Positions 1 through 4,981 of a stretch of DNA of 5,007 nucleotides are shown piece by piece. The stretch covers positions 1 through 5,007 of the forward strand of contig JASHWN010000042.1 in NCBI GenBank assembly GCA_030044035.1, read 5' to 3'. The stretch's first letter is position 1. Every line of letters begins with the position of its first letter. The translations under genes were made by a program, and so were the position numbers. Source of the DNA: Xanthobacteraceae bacterium (lineage in GTDB: Bacteria > Pseudomonadota > Alphaproteobacteria > Rhizobiales > Xanthobacteraceae). The notes beneath the pieces were generated by a model that worked only from the letters and a program-made list of their open reading frames with translations, ran no database searches and was not told where the DNA came from.

Positions 1-963
1 AAACACTTCGACGCAGGAGAAGCCGCCCTGTTGATGCACGGCAAACACGTCGGCTTCCTCGACGCCGCGCGGATTGACGCCCTGATGCGACTGAATGGCA
101 GAGAGCGCCGCCAAGCGGTCGCGATACACGGCGGCGCGCTCGAAATCGAGCGCGCCCGAGGCCTTTTCCATCTCGCCGGCGAGCTCGTCCTTGACCGCCT
201 TGCTGCGGCCCGACAGGAACGCATTGGCCTCGCGAACGAGCGCGGTGTATTCCCGATATTCGATCTCTTTGGTGCACGGCCCCGAGCAGCGCTTGATCTG
301 ATAGAGCAGGCACGGCCGGGTGCGGCTCTCGAAGAACGGATCGCTGCACGAGCGCAACAGGAACGCGCGCTGCAGCGCGTTGATGGTGCGGTTGACCGCC
401 CACACCGAAGCGAACGGCCCGTAATAATGGCCCGGCCGGGTCCGCGCGCCGCGATGCTTGAGGATTTGCGGCGCCCAGTGATCGGTGGTGATCAGGATAT
501 AGGGGAACGATTTGTCGTCGCGCAGCACCACGTTGAAGCGCGGCCGCAGCCGCTTGATCAGGTTAGCCTCGAGCAGCAGCGCTTCGGTCTCGGTGCGGGT
601 GACGACGAACTCGAGCGTGCGGGTGGCGGCGATCATGCGCTCGATCCGGGTATCGAGCCCGGTCGGCCGCGCATAGGCGGTCACCCGTTTTTTGATGTTC
701 TTGGCCTTGCCGACATAGAGCACGTCGCCGCGGCCATCGAGCATGCGGTAGACGCCGGGCCGCGACGGCGCGAGCTTGGCATAATGGATGACGGCGGCGC
801 GGCCCTCGGCAAGCGAGCCCGCCTCGGCGTCGGCCGCCAGTGGTTCCGCCTCCGCCGGCTCGGCCTCGGGCAGCGATTGCTCCTCGTCCTCCTCGGCGAT
901 GGCGGCAGCCGGCGCGTCGGTCGCCTTGATATCCGCTTCGATAGTTTTCTTGGGCGCGTTCAT
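1..963 (-). CDS. uvrC: UvrABC excinuclease subunit C, N-terminal 321 residues (partial, runs off the left edge)
   Basis: UvrC is the nuclease of cytoplasmic nucleotide excision repair; it is recruited by UvrB and cuts on both sides of a lesion. The visible part holds the GIY-YIG domain that makes the 3' incision: GVY at residues 70-72, YVGKAKN from 83, Arg93 ten residues after Tyr83 as in characterised UvrC, and [14 protein letters not shown] at 124-137 carrying the probable metal-binding Glu127. Cys206, Cys218, Cys226 and Cys230 have the same spacing (12, 8, 4) as the four cysteines reported as Fe-S ligands in E. coli UvrC. A UVR (UvrB-binding) motif, with [13 protein letters not shown], lies at about 258-290. 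The C-terminal 5'-incision nuclease and HhH domains lie outside the window. The start is forced: an in-frame TGA at 982-984 precedes it and ATG at 961-963 is the only ATG, GTG or TTG before the nuclease domain. No clear Shine-Dalgarno is visible. The first ~55 residues are an acidic, Ala/Pro-rich extension absent from E. coli UvrC. Confidence 0.97.
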   Translation of the reverse strand, partial: MNAPKKTIEADIKATDAPAAAIAEEDEEQSLPEAEPAEAEPLAADAEAGSLAEGRAAVIHYAKLAPSRPGVYRMLDGRGDVLYVGKAKNIKKRVTAYARPTGLDTRIERMIAATRTLEFVVTRTETEALLLEANLIKRLRPRFNVVLRDDKSFPYILITTDHWAPQILKHRGARTRPGHYYGPFASVWAVNRTINALQRAFLLRSCSDPFFESRTRPCLLYQIKRCSGPCTKEIEYREYTALVREANAFLSGRSKAVKDELAGEMEKASGALDFERAAVYRDRLAALSAIQSHQGVNPRGVEEADVFAVHQQGGFSCVEVF

Positions 964-1041
964 GGGGGCATTCGTGCTGGCTCAAAACGTATGCGTTGAC
1001 GTGACGCCGGACCAGAGATCAAGGCAGTCGAACGGCCTCGC

Positions 1042-1057
1042 CGCGGGCCTGCCCGCG
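1042..1057. repeat. Short GC-rich perfect inverted repeat
   Basis: The arms CGCGGGC (1042-1048) and GCCCGCG (1051-1057) are perfect complements around a 2-nt centre, so a folded form would have about 6 bp and a 4-nt loop. No T-tract follows on either strand, so it is not a standard intrinsic terminator. It lies about 80 bp upstream of the uvrC start and would be in the uvrC leader if transcription starts further upstream. Its function is unknown; such palindromes are common by chance in high-GC DNA. Confidence 0.35.
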
Positions 1058-1086
1058 CATGGGCGTCAATTATCGGTTCTAAAGCA

Positions 1087-1107
1087 GCGCCGGAACGAAC
1101 CCGGCGC
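1087..1107. repeat. Short GC-rich hairpin
   Basis: The arms GCGCCGG (1087-1093) and CCGGCGC (1101-1107) are perfect complements with the 7-nt loop AACGAAC. There is no T-run on the plus strand, and only TGCTTT follows on the minus strand, so a terminator reading is weak. It could be a leader hairpin of uvrC or a palindromic intergenic repeat unit; no second copy of this sequence was noticed in the window. Confidence 0.35.
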
Positions 1108-1175
1108 CACAAATGCGCCGTCATCGATTAGTATTTCTTTTACCATTCTTTCGGCTGTCTTAAGTCATTATTAGC

Positions 1176-1181
1176 TATAAT
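1176..1181 (+). promoter_or_regulatory. Candidate -10 box for the outer-membrane protein gene
   Basis: A perfect TATAAT occurs at 1176-1181 in the AT-rich patch. No good -35 stands 16-18 bp upstream (GGCTGT at the 17-bp spacing) and no TG extension precedes it, so the assignment rests on the -10 alone. If used, transcription would start near 1188, giving a leader of about 124 nt that begins at the large inverted repeat. A perfect TTGACA at 1183-1188 is an alternative -35, but nothing like a -10 lies at the right distance from it. Confidence 0.35.
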
Positions 1182-1185
1182 ATTG

Positions 1186-1239
1186 ACATGCCATAGTCTA
1201 ATCTCGCCACAAAGCGGTCAACAATTAGAATAGGCATGT
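1186..1239. repeat. Long imperfect inverted repeat upstream of the outer-membrane protein gene
   Basis: The left arm ACATGCCATAGTCTAAT (1186-1202) pairs with the right arm ATTAGAATAGGCATGT (1224-1239). The outer 7 bp (ACATGCC/GGCATGT) and the inner 6 bp (TCTAAT/ATTAGA) are perfect, separated by a small asymmetric internal mismatch (ATAG against ATA). The spacer is 21 nt. A second overlapping inverted pair, TTGAC at 1183-1187 and GTCAA at 1217-1221, is also present. The site could be a bipartite operator for a dimeric regulator or a stem-loop at the 5' end of the barrel-protein mRNA. There is no T-run after it, so it is not an intrinsic terminator. Confidence 0.6.
1193..1221 (-). promoter_or_regulatory. 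Weak candidate sigma-70 promoter reading toward uvrC
   Basis: On the minus strand TTGACC (1221-1216, five of six matches to TTGACA) is followed after 17 bp by GACTAT (1198-1193, three of six matches to TATAAT, including the key A and the final T). If real, uvrC has a leader of about 220 nt, and this promoter lies inside the inverted repeat and overlaps the control region of the divergent gene. The -10 is poor, so this is only a candidate. Confidence 0.25.
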
Positions 1240-1300
1240 GTCTTTTCAGCACTAGACGCAAGAATAGCCACGAATACTATCCCGCCACTTTCGCGTGGAT

Positions 1301-1306
1301 GGAGGT
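1301..1306 (+). promoter_or_regulatory. Strong Shine-Dalgarno of the outer-membrane protein gene
   Basis: GGAGGT lies 5 nt before the ATG at 1312. It fixes the start of the barrel protein and suggests high translation, as expected for an abundant surface protein. Confidence 0.85.
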
Positions 1307-1311
1307 CCTCA

Positions 1312-1977
1312 ATGAAAAGGCTAGTTCTTGCGTTGGCCGGTGTTGCGGCCTTGACCGGCTCGGCCGCGGCGGCCGACCTGGGGCCGCCAGCGCCTGCGCC
1401 CTATTACAAAGCGCCGCTTTACGCGCCGGTCTATAATTGGAGCGGCTTCTATATCGGCATCAACGGCGGCGGCGCCTGGGGCACCTCCACCTGGACGAGC
1501 GCCGGCGGCTTCAATACGTCGGGCGGACTGGTCGGCGGCACCGTCGGCTACAATTATCAGATCAACCAGGTGGTGCTCGGCGCCGAAGGCGACTTCGACT
1601 GGGCCGACATCAGCGGCAGCACCTCGACTGGCGCGATTTGCACGCTCGGCTGCACCACCAAGGACAGCTGGCTGTCGACGGTGCGCGGCCGCCTCGGCTA
1701 TGCGGCCGATCGTTTCCTGCCCTATGTGACCGGCGGTCTCGCGGTCGGCGATATCCGCGCCACGCCACCTGGGCTTGGCGGCGGCACCGCGACCAATGCC
1801 GGCTGGACCGTCGGCGGCGGCATCGAGTTCGCCATCGCCGGCCACTGGACCGCAAAGGCCGAATATCTCTATGTCGATCTCGGCAATTTCAACTGCAGCG
1901 TCGCCTGCGGCGCCGCCACGCAGAACGTGTCGTTCGACGCGAACCTGTTCCGCGGCGGCATCAATTACCGGTTCTGA
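1312..1977 (+). CDS. Outer-membrane beta-barrel protein, Omp25/Omp31-like (porin family)
   Basis: A 221-residue secreted protein of the small 8-stranded barrel type common in Rhizobiales. Residues 1-20 form a Sec signal peptide: Lys2-Arg3, a hydrophobic run, then Ala-rich GSAAA before mature ADLGPPAPAP. A short Pro/Ala-rich linker (22-40) leads into alternating amphipathic strands at roughly 42-57 (WSGFYIG), 72-83, 86-98, 119-131, 136-148, 163-175, 178-190 and 208-221, separated by Gly/Thr/Ser-rich loops. The last residue is Phe within INYRF, the usual C-terminal signal for BAM-mediated insertion. Two CxxxC pairs (Cys110/Cys114 and Cys195/Cys199) lie in predicted surface loops. Relatives in the family are abundant structural proteins or surface antigens, and a specific substrate cannot be read from sequence. 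It is monocistronic: own strong RBS, divergent from uvrC, and an intrinsic terminator 26 bp after the stop. Confidence 0.93.
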   Translation: MKRLVLALAGVAALTGSAAAADLGPPAPAPYYKAPLYAPVYNWSGFYIGINGGGAWGTSTWTSAGGFNTSGGLVGGTVGYNYQINQVVLGAEGDFDWADISGSTSTGAICTLGCTTKDSWLSTVRGRLGYAADRFLPYVTGGLAVGDIRATPPGLGGGTATNAGWTVGGGIEFAIAGHWTAKAEYLYVDLGNFNCSVACGAATQNVSFDANLFRGGINYRF

Positions 1978-2002
1978 TCGCGCGCGCACCGCAAGAGATA
2001 CG

Positions 2003-2032
2003 AAACCCCGGGACCGGCGTCCCGGGGTTTTT
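2003..2032 (+). terminator. Rho-independent terminator after the outer-membrane protein gene
   Basis: The stem arms AAACCCCGGGA (2003-2013) and TCCCGGGGTTT (2020-2030) are perfect complements, with one extra C-G pair inside (2014/2019) and a 4-nt loop CGGC. A T-run (2028-2032, then GTTTG) follows on the plus strand. Because the A-tract also sits on the other side, the same hairpin may help stop transcription coming the other way from the GST gene, whose stop is at 2106, though only TTT follows on that strand. Confidence 0.95.
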
Positions 2033-2105
2033 GTTTGTCGATGAGTTCAGGTGCGTTTGCGCAGGAAAACAAAACTGCGCCGGCCGTCCCGATCGTCCCA
2101 CGTCA

Positions 2106-2720
2106 TCAGGCGGGCTTGGTCGCAGCGAAGGCCGGCACGCGCGCGGCGAAATTGTCGAGCCAGGCGACAAGCCGCGGATGATCGCTCCGCCAGCTGCCGG
2201 CGAAGCGGAAATCGCGGTAGCCGAGCGCGCAGGCAAGCGCAATCTGGCCGACGTTGGGCAACGCCGGCGCGGCATCGAGCGCCGGCGGCGCGGCTTCGAG
2301 CGCCGCGAGCGCGCGCGCAACTTTGCCGGCCTGCAGGTCGAGCCATTTCGGCTCGTGCATCTCCGGTTTGCGGAAGCGGCCTTCGTAGACGGTGAGGATG
2401 GACGCATCGAGGATGCCGTCGCACAGGGCTTGCAGGCGCAAGCTCGCGAGACGCTTGGCGCCTTGGCGCGGCACGATCTTGCCGCCGCCGGCGCGTTCGT
2501 CGAGGTAATCGAGGATGACGCGCGAGTCGTAGATCGCGCTGCCGTCCTCGATGATCAGCACCGGAATTTTGCCGAGCGGATTGATCTTGCGCAGCGAATC
2601 GTTGGGGTCGGTCGTGTCGGCGCGCTCGAGCGTGATCTCGCTGTCGAGGCCGAGCAGCGACGCGGCGATTCGCACTTTGCGCACGAACGGTGAAGACGGC
2701 GAGAAACGCAGGATCATCAT
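2106..2720 (-). CDS. Glutathione S-transferase family protein, YibF-like
   Basis: A 204-residue cytosolic two-domain GST. The N-terminal thioredoxin-like domain (about 3-78) shows SSPFVRKVRI at 9-18, the NPLGKIPVL motif at 47-55 with the cis-proline Pro53, and Asp65-Ser66 at the position that binds the gamma-glutamyl group of glutathione. The all-helical C-terminal domain (about 88-204) includes ALCDGILDA at 98-106 and IALACALGYRDFR at 160-172. From memory, these blocks and the length match E. coli YibF closely (SPFVRK, NPLGK[IV]PVL, ADGIMDA, IACAVGY). Substrate unknown; YibF-type proteins bind glutathione but have no firm physiological role. The frame opens with two adjacent ATG codons (2718-2720 and 2715-2717) and no clear Shine-Dalgarno, so either may be used. 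It lies 116 bp downstream of the cold-shock gene on the same strand and is convergent with the barrel gene. Confidence 0.92.
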   Translation of the reverse strand: MMILRFSPSSPFVRKVRIAASLLGLDSEITLERADTTDPNDSLRKINPLGKIPVLIIEDGSAIYDSRVILDYLDERAGGGKIVPRQGAKRLASLRLQALCDGILDASILTVYEGRFRKPEMHEPKWLDLQAGKVARALAALEAAPPALDAAPALPNVGQIALACALGYRDFRFAGSWRSDHPRLVAWLDNFAARVPAFAATKPA

Positions 2721-2836
2721 GGCACTATCGCTGTGGCTGGAATGGACGATGCGACGCTGGCGGCGAAAGCCGAGAGCGGCTTGCCGCGCGCTGCCGACCG
2801 GCTCGCGCCTGGCGCCCTGCGCTTTGACGGGGCAGG

Positions 2837-3052
2837 CTAGCCGGTGACGACGAGATTGACCGCTTTCGGGCCTTTGCCCTTTTTGTCCGGCTCAACGTCG
2901 AAGCTGATACGCTGACCTTCGGACAGCGACTTCAGTCCCGCGCGCTCGACCGCGGTGATGTGCACGAATACGTCGCGACCGCCGTCATCCGGCTTGATAA
3001 AACCGTAGCCGCGCTCGCCATTGAAGAATTTGACAGTCCCCTGCATCGCCAT
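2837..3052 (-). CDS. Cold-shock-domain protein (CspA family)
   Basis: A 71-residue single-domain OB-fold protein that binds single-stranded nucleic acids, typically acting as an RNA chaperone or antiterminator. It shows TVKFFNGERGYGFI (6-19), with RNP1 at RGYGFIKPD (14-22) and RNP2 at DVFVHITAV (27-35), then the acidic-basic PDKKGKGPKAVNLVV tail at 55-69; length is normal for the family (about 65-70). Two starts six bases apart are possible: ATG 3052 (MAMQG) and ATG 3046 (MQG). An AGGGAG at 3065-3060 is 7 nt from the first and 13 nt from the second, so 3052 is chosen. A longer frame from 3136 would add 28 Arg-rich residues with no family similarity and is not supported. Whether it is truly cold-induced cannot be told; many alphaproteobacterial Csps are growth-phase or constitutive. 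Its 203-bp upstream gap suggests its own promoter. Confidence 0.96.
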   Translation of the reverse strand: MAMQGTVKFFNGERGYGFIKPDDGGRDVFVHITAVERAGLKSLSEGQRISFDVEPDKKGKGPKAVNLVVTG

Positions 3053-3059
3053 CGAGCGG

Positions 3060-3065
3060 CTCCCT
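3060..3065 (-). promoter_or_regulatory. Shine-Dalgarno that decides the cold-shock gene start
   Basis: AGGGAG on the minus strand, 7 nt before ATG 3052, favours the MAMQG start over the internal ATG at 3046. Confidence 0.7.
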
Positions 3066-3080
3066 GCCCGTGTTGCTTCA

Positions 3081-3104
3081 CCGCCGTCCGCTGCGGAACG
3101 GCGG
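3081..3104 (-). repeat. GC-rich hairpin in the cold-shock gene leader
   Basis: CCGCCGT (3081-3087) and ACGGCGG (3098-3104) are perfect complements. Inside them CCG (3088-3090) and CGG (3094-3096) can pair around a 3-nt loop with A3097 bulged, giving a stem of about 10 bp. In the transcript it ends 15 nt before the AGGGAG ribosome-binding site. No U-run follows, so it is not an intrinsic terminator; a regulatory or mRNA-stabilising role is possible but unproven. Confidence 0.45.
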
Positions 3105-3255
3105 TTCGGCCGGACATCCACGCGCGCAAAGAGCATCGGCCCCGACGGCCTCAGTCACTCCGCCGGCCCCCACAGGAGGCGGAACGTCTAAGCCAGCAAC
3201 AGTACATGGAACAATTAGCGTACTTTGGACCTGTGGAAAAGTGGCAAGAACGTGA

Positions 3256-4119
3256 TTAGCGCTCCGCCGCAAGCCAATCGATGCGGGGGGCAGGCGCCGC
3301 CGCAGCCCGCCCCAGCCTGCGCGCGAGTGCGGGCATGAGGAGGCGCAAGTCCGCTTCGAGCGGAAACGGCGGATTGATCGCAACGAGGCCGGAACCGGTG
3401 AGCCCGGCATCGGCGGCCGGCGCACGCACCGAGAGTTCGCAGCGCAAAATCTTGCCAACCGAAAGTCGCCGCAACCGACGCGCCAAGGCGTCGGGCGCCG
3501 CACGGGTCGTGATTGGATACCACGCCAAGTAAATCCCGGTCGGCCATTTGCGGTGGGCGGACGACACAATCGCGGCAAGGTGCGCGAAGTCGGCCGCTTC
3601 CTCGAATGGCGGATCGATGAAGACAAGGCCGCGGCGCTCCTGCGGCGGCACATAGGCGCCGACCGCGGTCCAGCCGTCGATCACAAGCGCTTTGGCCCGC
3701 GCGTCGCCACGCAACGCGGCAGCAAGCTGCGCCGCCGCGCGCGGCTCTATTTCGCAGGCGATCAAGCGGTCCTGCGGCCGCATCAGGTGCCGGACGATCA
3801 GCGGCGAACCGGGATAGGTGCGCAAACTCGGCCCGGTGTTGCAATCCGCAACGGCCTCGATGTAGGGCGCAAGCAGTGCATCGGCGGCGGCGTCGCTGCC
3901 ACCAAACGGTCGATGCCAAATGCGGCCAATTCCGTCGCGCCATTCGCCGCCGCGCGTCGCCTGGTCGGCGAGAAGATCGTAGCGGCCGGCACCGGCGTGA
4001 CTGTCGATGACGCGAAACGCCGTCGGCTTCTGCCGCAGATGCGCGACGATGCGCGCCAGAACAGCGTGCTTGTGCACGTCGGCAAAACTGCCGGCATGGA
4101 AGGCGTGACGGTAATTCAT
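3256..4119 (-). CDS. rlmJ: 23S rRNA (adenine(2030)-N6)-methyltransferase RlmJ
   Basis: A 287-residue SAM-dependent enzyme that in E. coli methylates N6 of A2030 in 23S rRNA. The diagnostic N-terminus MNYRHAFHAGSFADVHKH (1-18) matches E. coli RlmJ (SYRHSFHAGNHADVLKH). Then come the SAM-binding motif I IDSHAGAGRYDL (38-49), YPGSPLI (102-108), acidic motif CEIEP (122-126), catalytic DPPF (169-172; DPPY in E. coli), TGIYLAWYP (194-202), the substrate-side block SGLVAINPPF (243-252) and a final W near the C-terminus. All key motifs are intact and length is close to the 280 of E. coli. The start at 4119 is chosen because family members begin right before [NS]YRH; an in-frame ATG at 4134 would add five residues (MVGAA), and neither has a strong Shine-Dalgarno at ideal spacing. 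It sits 131 bp after the RNase T2-like gene. In E. coli the gene was first known as yhiR, linked to use of external DNA as nutrient. Confidence 0.95.
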   Translation of the reverse strand: MNYRHAFHAGSFADVHKHAVLARIVAHLRQKPTAFRVIDSHAGAGRYDLLADQATRGGEWRDGIGRIWHRPFGGSDAAADALLAPYIEAVADCNTGPSLRTYPGSPLIVRHLMRPQDRLIACEIEPRAAAQLAAALRGDARAKALVIDGWTAVGAYVPPQERRGLVFIDPPFEEAADFAHLAAIVSSAHRKWPTGIYLAWYPITTRAAPDALARRLRRLSVGKILRCELSVRAPAADAGLTGSGLVAINPPFPLEADLRLLMPALARRLGRAAAAPAPRIDWLAAER

Positions 4120-4158
4120 TGCGGCGCCGACCATCCATCAGGATGGCCTTGCCTGCAA

Positions 4159-4202
4159 CGCGCCAACCAACGGCGCGGGGCCCGGCCGCAAAGCCGGACC
4201 CC
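4159..4202. repeat. Two adjacent GC-rich hairpins between the RNase T2-like gene and rlmJ
   Basis: Hairpin A pairs GGGGCCCGGC (4177-4186) with GCCGGACCCC (4193-4202) around a 6-nt loop; its single mismatch becomes a G-U pair in the minus-strand RNA, so that transcript has an unbroken 10-bp stem. Hairpin B pairs CGCGCC (4159-4164) with GGCGCG (4172-4177) around a 7-nt loop. On the minus strand A comes first, about 48 nt after the RNase stop, and B follows at once. Neither is followed by a T-run, so they could act as a weak or Rho-assisted terminator, a 3'-end stabiliser, or an intergenic palindromic repeat. On the plus strand A is followed by TTCACTTT, but no plus-strand gene would use it. Confidence 0.5.
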
Positions 4203-4250
4203 TTCACTTTCGCCGACAGGTTACGCGCCGGCCACAAGGCTTTGATCCGC

Positions 4251-4970
4251 CTAGCCCGAGCCGCCGCCGGGATTGCGACGCCCAGCATCGGTGGCCGTGG
4301 CGTGCGGCGCCGGCATCAGAACCTGCTCGCGCTGGCAGCTACGCTGCACGACTTCAGGGCAGGCGCGGAATTTCAGATCTTTCGATAGACACAACCGGAC
4401 TTCGGTCAGCCGCGTGGCGTCGCAGGCGATCGCCATATCGCCCGCGGCCAGATCGGGATTGGCTTTGTGGAACGCACTCTCCACCGCAGCCGGCGTTACG
4501 GTGAGCGGCTGCTGCGGATTAAGGTATTCGGACGGAATCTTCACCACGGCACGCGCTTTGCGCAGCGTATCGAAATAGGCGTGCGCCGTTAGTCCGGTGC
4601 AGGTGCCATGGCGGTCCCATTGGGTGAAGATCAGGCGCGGCTCCGGCATCAGATCGAGCACGCCGGAGATCGTCGGATGATCGAGGCGCGGCGCCGGCAC
4701 CTGGCAATATTCGGGAAAGCCGCTCTCGTATTGCGGCCACAGCCCCTGGACGATGAAGGCATAGGCGCGCGCACTGCATTGCATGCTCGGCGCGCGTTCC
4801 GGCGATCGCTCGGCCGCGGCCGCACAGAATGTCGGCGACCACGACAGCGACAGCACGTAGAAATCGAACTGTCCGGGCTGATTTTGCCGCTTATCCTGCG
4901 CGAGGCCGATGCCGGCCGTTGCGGCGAAAACACAGAAGGCGAGCACTCCACGGGCAATGAATCGAACCAT
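4251..4970 (-). CDS. Secreted ribonuclease T2-family protein with altered catalytic residues (probable pseudo-RNase)
   Basis: A 239-residue exported protein. Residues 1-24 form a signal peptide (Arg3, Arg7, hydrophobic core, cleavage likely at GLA/QD). Family signatures follow in order: FDFYVLSLSWSPTFC (35-49), CAS I FIVQGLWPQ (72-80), CAS II IFTQWDRHGTC (114-124), then CLSKDL (194-199). Eight cysteines remain in the mature part (49, 65, 89, 124, 183, 194, 204, 212), enough for four disulfides. T2 enzymes normally cleave RNA with a CAS I histidine (HGLWP) and a CAS II glutamate and histidine (HEWxKHG; YEYAKHG in E. coli RNase I). Here the first His is Gln75 (codon CAG), the Glu is Gln117 (CAA), and only His121 is kept. 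The fold looks intact, so the protein may be inactive or act by another chemistry. The start at 4970 is chosen for its signal peptide and an AGGGGG 5 nt upstream; an in-frame TTG at 5003 is less likely. The C-terminal tail (about 221-239) is Ala/Gly-rich and probably disordered. Confidence 0.9.
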   Translation of the reverse strand: MVRFIARGVLAFCVFAATAGIGLAQDKRQNQPGQFDFYVLSLSWSPTFCAAAAERSPERAPSMQCSARAYAFIVQGLWPQYESGFPEYCQVPAPRLDHPTISGVLDLMPEPRLIFTQWDRHGTCTGLTAHAYFDTLRKARAVVKIPSEYLNPQQPLTVTPAAVESAFHKANPDLAAGDMAIACDATRLTEVRLCLSKDLKFRACPEVVQRSCQREQVLMPAPHATATDAGRRNPGGGSG

Positions 4971-4975
4971 GACGA

Positions 4976-4981
4976 CCCCCT
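4976..4981 (-). promoter_or_regulatory. Shine-Dalgarno of the RNase T2-like gene
   Basis: AGGGGG on the minus strand, 5 nt before ATG 4970, supports that start over the upstream in-frame TTG at 5003. The promoter probably lies beyond the right edge of the window; a TTGACC at 5004-4999 has no -10 partner before the start codon. Confidence 0.65.

Larger units (their letters stand above)
964..1311. other. Divergent intergenic region between uvrC and the outer-membrane protein gene
   Basis: This is 348 bp without a convincing gene. The uvrC-proximal part (964-1110) is GC-rich and holds two small perfect hairpins, 1042-1057 and 1087-1107. The part from about 1110 to 1280 is strikingly AT-rich for this genome and holds the candidate promoter elements and a long inverted repeat, listed separately. 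Open frames crossing it start without ribosome-binding sites and look like chance frames. No tRNA cloverleaf was recognised. Because the two genes point away from each other, both promoters must lie here unless uvrC is transcribed from further away. Confidence 0.8.
3053..3255 (-). promoter_or_regulatory. Leader/promoter region of the cold-shock gene
   Basis: This 203-bp gap between the rlmJ stop and the cold-shock start has no gene I can support. Its rlmJ-proximal third (about 3187-3255) is relatively AT-rich and the most likely site of a promoter; a weak candidate is TTGTTC (3214-3209), 17 bp, TTAGAC (3191-3186). That would give a leader of about 125 nt. Long structured leaders are a known feature of several csp genes, and a stable hairpin (3081-3104, listed separately) stands just before the ribosome-binding site. 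Assignment of the promoter is tentative. Confidence 0.35.

Noticed and set aside
563..985. 140-codon minus-strand frame starting upstream of uvrC
   Set aside because: It lies on the same strand as uvrC but in another frame, overlaps the GIY-YIG region and encodes an Arg/Gly-rich product without family resemblance.
31..999. Long plus-strand open frame (322 codons) opposite uvrC
   Set aside because: It is the antisense of a clear UvrC coding sequence. High third-position GC keeps the opposite strand open, its product resembles no family I recognise, and there is no ribosome-binding site.
1183..1188. Perfect TTGACA as a -35 box for the outer-membrane protein gene
   Set aside because: At 16-19 bp downstream the sequence is GCCACA or similar, with no -10 resemblance; kept only as a possible part of the inverted repeat.
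1321..1989. 222-codon minus-strand open frame opposite the outer-membrane protein gene
   Set aside because: Codon-by-codon shadow of the barrel gene, Ala/Arg-rich with no recognisable domain, while the plus-strand product has a signal peptide, RBS and terminator.
1437..2693. 418-codon plus-strand open frame covering the barrel gene, its terminator and the GST gene
   Set aside because: It runs out of frame through one real gene, crosses a strong intrinsic terminator and then lies antisense to the GST gene; the product is low-complexity Arg-rich.
2767..2782. Hairpin AAGCCG/CGGCTT as a terminator after the cold-shock gene
   Set aside because: Only a 6-bp stem and no T-run beyond the stem; too weak to call in this base composition.
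3053..3136. 28-residue N-terminal extension of the cold-shock protein from an ATG at 3136
   Set aside because: The extra residues do not match the family and the ribosome-binding site is placed for ATG 3052.
3215..4288. 357-codon minus-strand frame overlapping rlmJ in another reading frame
   Set aside because: Arg/Ala/Cys-rich translation typical of an out-of-frame high-GC gene; rlmJ in the true frame has every family motif.
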